Source of the DNA: Penaeus vannamei
Lineage: Eukaryota; Arthropoda; Malacostraca; Decapoda; Penaeidae
Direction: 5' to 3'
Length of the DNA: 12,500 nt
NCBI RefSeq assembly: GCF_042767895.1
Contig: NC_091568.1
Span: 41,836,025-41,848,524 of the forward strand
The position numbers and the translations under genes were made by a program. Shown here piece by piece: positions 6,836-12,500 of the stretch (the stretch's first letter is position 1; every line of letters begins with the position of its first letter). The notes under the pieces were generated by a model. That model did no database searches, had not been told where the DNA came from, and saw only the letters and a program-made list of their open reading frames with translations.

Positions 6836-7400
6836 ATATGGGGAAGGAGGAGGGGGAAGGAGGAGGGGGAAGGAGGAAGAGGGAGAAAAATGGGAATAGG
6901 AAGCAGGGAAGGAAGTGAGGTAAAAGGAGGAGGGTTGAAGGAGGGGGGGGAGAGGAGGGGGAAGAAGAAGGGGGAAGGAGAAGAGGGGGGACGGAGAGGG
7001 GAAAGTAAAGAAGGAGGGAAGGAGAAGAGGGGGCAGGATGAGACTTGGGAAGGGATATGGAGGGAAGGAGAGGAGGGAAGAAGAAGGGGAAGGAAGAGGG
7101 GGACGGAGAGGGGTAAAGAAGGAGAGAGAAGGAAGAGGGAAGGAAAGAAGCAGGGAAAGGAAGGAGGGAAGGAGGAGGGGGAGAGAAGAAGGGGGAAGGA
7201 AAGAGTCAGAGAGAGAGTGGAGAGCGGGGGAAAGAGGGAAGGAGGAGGGGAGGGGGGATGTGAAAAGAAAAGAAAACAAGGAAATAAGGAAAAGAGCGAA
7301 AGAATGGGAGAGAGAGAGAGAGAGAGAGAGAAAAAGAGATAAAGAAGGGAAGAGAAGAGAGGAAAAGGAAGGAGAAAGGCAGATTTAGAAGAGAAAGAGA
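6836..7400. repeat. GGA/GAA homopurine tract with ~216-bp duplication
   Basis: Almost pure purine on the plus strand, built of GGGGAAGGAGGA-type motifs, ending with (GA)n at about 7308-7330. A diverged longer unit is visible: GGCAGGATGACACTTGTGAA at 6816 recurs as GGCAGGATGAGACTTGGGAA at 7032, an offset of 216 bases. Lys/Glu/Gly/Arg-rich plus frames and Ser/Leu/Pro-rich minus frames are simple-sequence artefacts. Confidence 0.85.
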
Positions 7401-7735
7401 AAGGGGGGAGATAAGCAGATTGAGGGATAGGTAGTTAGGTAGAATAAGGGATTGGCAAATAGAAAGAAAAATGGATCGACAGTCAGTCTGATGAGAATAG
7501 ATGGTGTGTACGTAGATAGACGGGTAAATGAGCAAGTGGATAGGTAGATAGATGGATAAGTAGACAAGTAGACAGTCTGGCAAACAGACAGACAGGCAGA
7601 CAAATCCCACAAACACACAGACAAATAGCTAGATATGCAGATAGATAACCAGACAGACAGACAGATATATAACCGGGCAGACAGACACAAATCAGACGGA
7701 CTTACGGATAAATAGACAGATAAGGCACACAGTGA
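7401..7735. repeat. GATA/GACA degenerate tetranucleotide repeat
   Basis: Dominated by TAGATAGATGGATA, TAGACAAGTAGACAG and CAGACAGACAGA motifs, mixed with unique bases. It resembles the GATA/GACA (Bkm-like) class found in many animals. Its last part (about 7661-7713) is copied inside the adjacent minisatellite near 8102-8152. The minus strand gives Leu/Ser/Ile/Cys-rich frames with no domain features. Confidence 0.85.
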
Positions 7736-8925
7736 GAGGGCACGCAGGTGAGGGAACGCAGGTGAGAGGGCACGCAGGTGAGGGCACGCAGGTGAGGGCA
7801 CGCAGGTGAGGGCACGCAGGTGAGGGCACAGGTGAGGGCACGCAGGTGAGGGCACGCAGGTGAGAGGGCACGCAGGTGAGGGCACGCAGGTGAGGGCACG
7901 CAGGTGAGGGCACAGGTGAGGGCACGCAGGTGAGGGCACGCAGGTGAGGGCACGCAGGTGAGGGCACGCAGGTGAGAGGGCACGCAGGTGAGGGCACGCA
8001 GGTGAGGGCACGCAGGTGAGGGCACGCAGGTGAGAGGGCACGCAGGTGAGGGCACGCAGGTGAGGGCACGCAGGTGAGGGCACAGGTGAGGGCACGCAGG
8101 TGATATAACTGGCAGCACAGACACAAATCAGAGGGCACTTACGGATAAATGAGGAGGCTACACAGGTGAGAGGACACGCAGGTGAGGGCACGCAGGTGAG
8201 AGGACACGCAGGTGAGGGCACGCAGGTGAGAGGGCACGCAGGTGAGGGCACGCAGGTGAGGGCACGCAGGTGAGGGCACAGGTGAGGGCACGCAGGTGAG
8301 GGCACGCAGGTGAGAGGACACGCAGGTGAGGGCACGCAGGTGAGAGGGCACGCAGGTGAGGGCACGCAGGTGAGGGCACGCAGGTGAGGGCACGCAGGTG
8401 AGGGCACGCATGAGGGCACGCAGGTGAGGAGGACACGCAGGTGAGGGTGCACGCAGGTGAGGACACGCAGGTGAGGGCACGTGCAGGTGAGAGGGCACGC
8501 AGGTGAGGAGGACACGCAGGGTGAGGGCACACAGGTGAGGGCACGCGGAGGTGAGGAAGCACGCAGGTGAGGGCACGCAGGTGAGGGCACGCAGGTGAGG
8601 GCACGCAGGTGAGGGCACAGGTGAGGGCACGCAGGTGAGGGCACGCAGGTGAGAGGACACGCAGGTGAGGGCACGCAGGTGAGAGGGCACGCAGGTGAGG
8701 GCACGCAGGTGAGGGCACGCAGGTGAGGGCACGCAGGTGAGGGCACGCAGGTGAGAGGACACGCAGGTGAGGGCACGCAGGTGAGAGGGCACGCAGGTGA
8801 GGGCACGCAGGTGAGGGCACGCAGGTGAGGGCACAGGTGAGGGCACGCAGGTGAGGGCACGCAGGTGAGAGGGCACGCAGGTGAGAGGGCACGCAGGTGA
8901 GGGCAGGCAGGTGAGGTGAGGAGAC
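7736..8925 (+). repeat. 14-bp minisatellite GAGGGCACGCAGGT, ~80 units
   Basis: About 1.19 kb of head-to-tail GAGGGCACGCAGGT units. Common variants are a 16-bp unit (GAGAGGGCACGCAGGT or GAGAGGACACGCAGGT) and a 12-bp unit (GAGGGCACAGGT, at 7822, 7906, 8076, 8272, 8611 and 8827). A more disordered patch spans about 8410-8560. The array is interrupted at about 8101-8168 by a copy of its left flank. Since the 14-bp unit has no stop codons on the minus strand, all three minus frames remain open and read CVPSPACPHLRALT; the longest (491 codons, 7385-8860) is an artefact. Confidence 0.97.
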
Positions 8926-9240
8926 CCGTCCATTAATTACGCAATACCTGGCCAATCTTCGGGGGGGGGGGAGGGGGGGAGAGGCTAAGGAGGGCGTGTG
9001 TTGGCTTTATTGCTTTCCCCGCGGGTGATTGGGGCATAGCAAGGGGGCGGGGGTGGGGGTAGGTTATTGCTGTATTGCTTTCGATGTCTTAGAAAGTCGC
9101 GGCTGGGGGGGGGGGGGGGTACTGGTGGGAGGGGCCCGGGCATGCTGTTGGGGGAGGAGTCTGTCGGGGGGGGGGGTCTGTGAGAAGGGGAAGGAGGTTG
9201 CTGAACGTTGTGGTTGTTCGTGTTAGGTGTCATGCACATC
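8926..9240. other. G-rich unique segment, no gene
   Basis: Mixed sequence with several long G runs (about 8960-8980, 9105-9118 and 9167-9176) and two related TATTGCTTTC words (about 9008 and 9073). Overlapping short frames on both strands show no recognisable protein. One strong quadruplex candidate is listed separately. Confidence 0.5.
9043..9059 (+). other. G-quadruplex candidate
   Basis: GGGGGCGGGGGTGGGGG followed by TAGG offers three G5 tracts with single-base loops. Each tract can supply extra guanines for a fourth strand, satisfying common quadruplex patterns with very short loops. Structure formation is inferred. Confidence 0.5.
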
Positions 9241-9246
9241 TGTGGA

Positions 9247-9252
<6 letters not shown>

Positions 9253-9324
<72 letters not shown>
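9253..9324. repeat. (TA)36 microsatellite
   Basis: Uninterrupted TA dinucleotides, preceded by TGTGGATATATG and followed by TGTACATATAGG. Tyr/Ile frames on both strands are artefacts. Confidence 0.97.
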
Positions 9325-9325
<1 letters not shown>

Positions 9326-9330
<5 letters not shown>

Positions 9331-9422
9331 TATAGGTATATATATACATACACACGGGCGTGCGTACACACGCACACACGGACATACACACATGCGCGCG
9401 CGCGTGCATACATAGACACACA
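9326..9422. repeat. Alternating purine-pyrimidine (TA/CA/CG) tract
   Basis: Mostly alternating purine-pyrimidine DNA: TACATA, then CACACG/CGTGCG/ACACGC words, and a core ATGCGCGCGCGCGTGCAT at about 9391-9408. Together with the adjacent (TA)36 this is a classical potential Z-DNA region. Confidence 0.8.
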
Positions 9423-9600
9423 CTTTCCCTCCCCTTCCCTTGCCTCCGTTCCCCCCACCCCCCTGCCTCCTCTCTATCGTCCCTCTGCCTCTTCCTCTTG
9501 TTCTCTCTCCCTCTCCCTTTCTCCCATTCATGCGACCCTCTCTCCCCCTCGCTCCGCCTCTCTCCCCCTCGCTCCCCCTCGCCCCCCTGTCACACGTGCC
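9423..9600. repeat. CT-rich pyrimidine tract
   Basis: C/T-rich, with a short tandem CTCTCCCCCTCGCTCC-type repeat at about 9538-9585. It ends at CACGTG (9593-9598), a canonical E-box that is too short to interpret alone. Confidence 0.75.
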
Positions 9601-9835
9601 AGTTTCAGAAAGTTCCTTCTATTGACATCTTTTTTTTTTTTGAGGGGGAGGGGGGGCGTGGGTGGAGGGGGGATAGGCCTGATGTCTTTTTTTTAAAGTT
9701 GTCTTTGGAATGTAGAATTAGTGAATAGGATGGGGAGAAGGAGGGTGGGGCGGGGGGAAGGGGGGAGGGGGTGTGGCCTGAAGGGGAGGGAGTAAAGGGG
9801 GTGTGGCTTGAATTGGGGGGGTGGGGGTGATGCAA
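9601..9835. repeat. G-rich tract with 30-bp duplication
   Basis: Poly-T and G-rich stretches. AGGGGGTGTGGCCTGAA at 9766 recurs as AGGGGGTGTGGCTTGAA at 9796, a 30-base tandem duplication. Both copies contain GGGTGTGGC, the complement of a CACACCC (KLF/SP-type) box. No coding evidence. Confidence 0.7.
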
Positions 9836-10150
9836 CTAAATGATAAAGACGATGATAATCATAACACGATGATAATGATAATAACATTAATGATAAATGC
9901 AACAGTGATCATATTAATTAGAGAAGGACTATAATGGCGATGACAATAATAATGATCATTTTCATTATAATACAAATAGTAATACTGATACAAACACCAG
10001 TACTACTGCTAATGATGATAATGAGAATAATGATTATAATGATAATGATTACGACCATAAAACTGATAATGACATTGAAAATATTGATAATAAATAACAT
10101 CATCATCAACAACAACGACGATAGTAATGACGATAAAGATATAATAATAA
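9836..10150. repeat. Second AAT/GAT-type trinucleotide tract
   Basis: Degenerate ATAATG, GATGAT, AACAAC and ATTATA words, compositionally like 1-700 but without long pure runs. Ile/Met/Thr/Asn frames on both strands reflect this composition. It leads directly into the second candidate exon. Confidence 0.85.
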
Positions 10151-10180
10151 CACTAACAACCATTACGAAACACGAAGCAG
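10150..10180 (+). promoter_or_regulatory. Candidate branch point and 3' splice site
   Basis: CACTAAC at 10151-10157 matches the metazoan branch-point consensus (YTNAY), with the branch A near 10156. The next suitable AG is in GAAGCAG ending at 10180, 24 bases downstream, a normal distance. The intervening segment is not pyrimidine-rich, which lowers confidence. There is no other AG between them except in GAAG just upstream of CAG. Confidence 0.35.
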
Positions 10181-10400
10181 ACGGAAATTGTTACGCGAAA
10201 ATGCGAAAAAGTCCAACAGCGATGCCAAGAAACGCGAGGCAGGAGAAGAGACTCGCCCCAGCGACGCTTCTCTCTCGGCGGGATTTGGCGATTTAATTCG
10301 TATTCAGAAGCAGTTTTTGGCCCAGAATCGAATCCGAGGCAATCAGGCTTTGTTGGCGTTATTGCAGGAAACGGCTCGATTGATCGCGAATCGGGGCTGA
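10181..10400 (+). CDS. Candidate terminal coding exon, coiled-coil-like C-terminus
   Basis: After the putative acceptor at 10180 the frame starting at CGG (10182) is open for 72 codons to TGA at 10398-10400. Residues 1-27 are charged and low-complexity (RKLLRENAKKSNSDAKKREA onward). Residues 31-70 look like structured protein: SAGFGDLIRIQKQFLAQN, then NQALLALLQETARLIAN, with hydrophobics spaced as in an amphipathic helix or short coiled coil (L38, I41, F45, I51, L57, L60, L61, L67, I68). Codon use is mixed and differs clearly from the AAT repeat upstream. The same frame is open back to 10137 as Asn-rich sequence, but no ATG starts it, so it would be a last exon. Helical tails of this style occur at the C-termini of MADF or Myb/SANT-like DNA-binding proteins, which is only an impression. 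The competing frame ends at 10296. Confidence 0.42.
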
Positions 10401-10404
10401 ATCA

Positions 10405-10410
10405 ATTAAA
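10405..10410 (+). promoter_or_regulatory. ATTAAA, possible variant poly(A) signal
   Basis: ATTAAA lies five bases after the TGA of the candidate exon and is followed by a moderately TG-rich stretch (GCTTTGATGTCGCAGGTGCG). It would give a very short 3' UTR. ATTAAA is the commonest variant of AATAAA, but a chance match is quite possible. Confidence 0.2.
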
Positions 10411-10429
10411 AGGCTTTGATGTCGCAGGT

Positions 10430-10620
10430 GCGCAGACACACGCAAACACCCCATCCACGTGAGTTTACATACACGCAAAACATTGCACGAATATTCGTCT
10501 CTGCACATACGCGTCCATGTACAAACACACGCAAAGACTCACACGCTCTCACATACAGTCACACACCTACATACGCACACATACGCTCACGCACGCATAC
10601 GCTCACATTCATTCAGACAG
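10430..10620. repeat. Degenerate CA / ACGC-rich patch
   Basis: Loose (CA)n with ACGC, ACATACGC and CTCACA words and no perfect unit. Thr/His/Arg-rich plus frames (10416-10667 and 10459-10686) follow from this composition and do not look like genes. Confidence 0.7.
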
Positions 10621-11030
10621 CCTATTATCATTTACATATTTTCAATGCTTATTTTAGCATATTTTAATATACTTTCCGAATTGTAACATAATTTCATTTT
10701 TGAAGCTGCATTTATTGTTCCGAAATTGCTTATGAATACATGTTTTAATTGCATATTCTTATATCATGTTACGCTAACGCGATTATTTGCTCCGAAAGAG
10801 ATTGCATGAAAAGCAAAAAACAAGAGATATTATTTCGAAGGCGGTTTTAGCGTTTGTGGCGGCCATTGCGGGGGTTTATTTCGCTTGTTGATTTAGTGTT
10901 CGTAAAGCACGCGGGCCGGGCGGGCTCGTCGCTCGCACGTGCACTCGCCGGTCCACGGGCAGGCGTGCACACATTCGTGCTCATACGTACACACGACACG
11001 CACGCACGTAGAGACACTTACATCGTCTGA
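10621..11030. other. Unique AT-rich then GC-rich sequence, no gene
   Basis: This is the longest stretch of ordinary-looking DNA in the window. It is AT-rich to about 10830, with related words GTTCCGAAATTGC (about 10718) and GCTCCGAAAGAGATTGC (about 10789). It then becomes GC-rich with GGCGGCCATTGCGG at about 10858-10871 and GCACGCGGGCCGGGCGGGC near 10907. CpG dinucleotides are frequent after 10850, so a promoter or CpG-rich element is conceivable, but no TATA or initiator arrangement convinces me. Confidence 0.4.
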
Positions 11031-11285
11031 ATCTTTCCCTCTTTCCCTCCTTTCTTCCTCTTTCCCTCTTTTCCCGCTTTCCTTCCTCCCATGCTCTCCC
11101 TCCTTCCCTCTTTCCCTCCTTTCTTCCTCTTTCCTTCTTTTCCCCCTTTCCTTCCTCCCATGCTCTCCCTTCTTCCCTCTTTCCCTCCTTTCTTCCCTCT
11201 TTCCCTCTTTTCCCACTTTCCTTCCTCCCATGCTCTCCCTTCTTCCCTCTTTTCCCAATTCCCTCCCTCCCATACTCCCCTTCTC
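11031..11285. repeat. ~69-bp CT-rich minisatellite, ~3.6 copies
   Basis: Units ending in TTTCCTTCCTCCCATG have their ATG at 11091, 11160 and 11230, a period of 69-70 bases. A fourth, internally shortened copy ends in CCCATA at about 11271. All are C/T-only apart from the ATG and an occasional G. The open frames (302-443 codons, + strand; Glu/Gly/Arg/Lys-rich on the minus strand) are simple-sequence artefacts. Confidence 0.9.
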
Positions 11286-12500
11286 CCTTCTTCCCTCTCT
11301 CCCTTCTCCCTGCCTCTCTCCTTGCTTCCCTCCCTCTCACCGTCCCTCCTTCCCCTCTCCCTCCCTTCACCCTGCCTCCCTCTCTCTTTCCTCCTCTCCC
11401 TTCTCCCTGCCTCTCTCCTTGCTTCCCTCCCTCTCACCGTCCCTCCTTCCCCCTCTCCCTCCCTTCACCCTGCCTCCCTCTCTTCTTTCCTCCCTCCCAC
11501 CGTCCCTCCTTCCCTCTCTCCCTCCCTACCCCCTGCCTCCCTCTCTTCTCTTTCCTCCTCCTTCCTATCATCCTCCCTCTTACCTCACCCACCAAAGTCT
11601 TTCCTTCTTTCTCTCCCTCCTTCTTCTCCCTGCCTCCTCTGCTTCCCTCCTTCCTATCATCCGTCCCTCTCTCTGCCTTCCCTCCTCTCCTCACCGTCCC
11701 TTCACCCTGCAGCTCTCCTTCTTCCTCCTCTCTTCTTATCCTCTTCCTTCCTGCTTTCCTCTGTCCCACTGCTTCCCTCCTTCCTCTGCGTCCCTCCTTC
11801 ACCCTGCCTCCCTCTCCTCTTCCTCTCTCTTCTTCCTCCCACCCTGACTCCCCCTTCACTCTCCTCCTCCCTTCTCCCTGCCTCCTCTCTCTTCTTTCCT
11901 TCCTTCCTATCATCCCTCCTCTCTCTGAGCCTCCCTCCCTCCCACCGTCCCTGCCTCCCTCTCCTCCCTCCCTTCACCCTGCTTCCCTTCTTTCCTCCTT
12001 CCCTTCATCCCTCCTCTCTCCTTGCTTCCCTCCGTCCCACCTGTCCCTACTCCTTCCCTCTCCCTCCCTCCCTTCACTACCCTGCCTCCTCTCTTCTTCC
12101 CTCCCTCCCACCGTCCCTCCTTCTTCACTCTCTCCTCCCTCTTCCTCCCTTGCGCCCTCCTCTCTTCTCTTTCCTTCCTTCCATTGTCATCCCTCCCTCT
12201 CTCCTTGCTTCCCCCTCCCTCCTGACCGTCCCTCCTTCCCCCTCTCCCTCCTCCCTTCACCCTGCCTCCTCTCTTCTTTTCCTCCTTCCCCTTCCTCCCT
12301 CCCTCTCTCCTCGCTTCCCTCCCTTCCCACCGTCCCTCCTTCCCTCTCTCCCTCCCTTCACAAATCCTGCAACACAAACTTCTCCTCCTTCCCTTCATCC
12401 CTCATCTCTCCAATTAGCTTAACTAGAACGGGAGCTCCGTCCCAATCAGTCCCTCCTTTTCCCTCTCTCTCCCTCCCTTCACCCTTCTGCCTCCCTCTCT
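11286..12500. repeat. Degenerate CT-rich minisatellite with CACCGTCCCT core
   Basis: A second pyrimidine family follows. CTGCCTCTCTCCTTGCTTCC through CACCGTCCCTCCTT and CCCTTCACC is repeated nearly perfectly at about 11311 and 11408 (period 97 bases), then recurs in decayed form. ACCGTCCCT cores are visible near 11339, 11437, 11500, 11693, 11944, 12110, 12227 and 12330. Alternative blocks contain TTCCTATCATCC. A less repetitive patch (about 12361-12445, CAATTAGCTTAACTAGAACG) interrupts it. It continues past the window end. No genes. Confidence 0.88.

Noticed and set aside
6311..7342. Plus-strand frame of 343 codons, Pro-rich then Lys/Glu/Gly-rich
   Set aside because: It starts at TTG and joins a C-rich minisatellite to a purine tract. 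Only the middle ~55 codons are unique sequence, with no recognisable domain.
7385..8860. Minus-strand frame of 491 codons with a CVPSPACPHLRALT repeat
   Set aside because: It is the stop-free translation of the 14-bp minisatellite. All three minus frames read the same 14-residue repeat, and there is no unique domain or start context.
7736..8925. CRISPR array
   Set aside because: Units are contiguous 14-bp repeats with no unique spacers, and the context is eukaryotic.
9227..9458. Tyr/Ile frames over (TA)36 on both strands
   Set aside because: Direct translation of the dinucleotide repeat.
11091..12422. Plus-strand frame of 443 codons and antisense Glu/Gly/Arg/Lys frames
   Set aside because: Produced by CT-rich minisatellites that lack stops in several frames; composition is confined to Ser, Leu, Pro and Phe.
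1..12500. tRNA, rRNA or SINE-type genes
   Set aside because: I looked for B-box-like GGTTCGAATCC words, cloverleaf arms and rRNA-like conserved blocks in the unique islands and found none convincing.
1..12500. Autonomous transposon or retroelement coding regions
   Set aside because: No reverse transcriptase, integrase or DDE-type motif is visible in any open frame, and no long terminal repeats or clear terminal inverted repeats were found.

Overview
The window looks like intergenic or intronic DNA from a eukaryote with an extremely repeat-rich genome. It has long di- and trinucleotide microsatellites, several minisatellites, kilobase-scale homopurine/homopyrimidine tracts, and no long intron-free gene. 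The mix of (TA)n, (AAT)n, (TG)n with GCGT interruptions, (GA)n/(CT)n and GATA/GACA tetranucleotides fits an arthropod, and a decapod crustacean such as a penaeid shrimp is my best guess. That is inference from texture only; nothing here fixes the taxon. Most long open frames are by-products of stop-free repeats (for example THTHTPIRPQ, CVPSPACPHLRALT or SLPPSLL repeats) and are not annotated as genes.

Layout: 1-700 AAT-type trinucleotide repeat; 711-833 candidate terminal coding exon (+), followed by a possible 3' UTR with an AU-rich element; 1453-1638 (TG)n; 1640-2050 homopolymer-rich sequence; 2080-2360 a unique island with three TGACCY half-sites at exact 10-bp spacing; 2385-2815 a TG/GGCGTATAGG minisatellite; 2850-3415 a purine tract with a 36-bp minisatellite; 3416-3560 unique; 3561-4044 (TA)n and compound T/TTC/C/TA runs; 4180-5900 pyrimidine-rich DNA; 5900-6205 purine-rich DNA; 6206-6370 unique; 6430-6660 a C-rich minisatellite; 6661-6835 unique; 6836-7400 purine-rich; 7401-7735 GATA/GACA repeats; 7736-8925 a 14-bp minisatellite of about 80 units; 8926-9240 G-rich unique; 9253-9422 (TA)36 and alternating purine-pyrimidine DNA; 9423-9835 CT- then G-rich; 9836-10150 a second AAT-type repeat; 10181-10400 a second candidate terminal exon (+); 10430-11030 a CA-rich patch and unique AT-rich sequence; 11031-12500 pyrimidine minisatellites.

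The only convincing protein-like segments are the two short plus-strand candidate last exons (about 40 and 72 codons). Each follows directly from an AAT-type repeat and a CAG acceptor, and I recognise neither as a named gene. They could belong to two genes or be alternative last exons of one. I did not find evidence of a new molecular system. The most distinctive element is the 14-bp array, in which almost every unit carries a near-consensus 5' splice site (CAG/GTGAGG) that is also a CAGGTG E-box.
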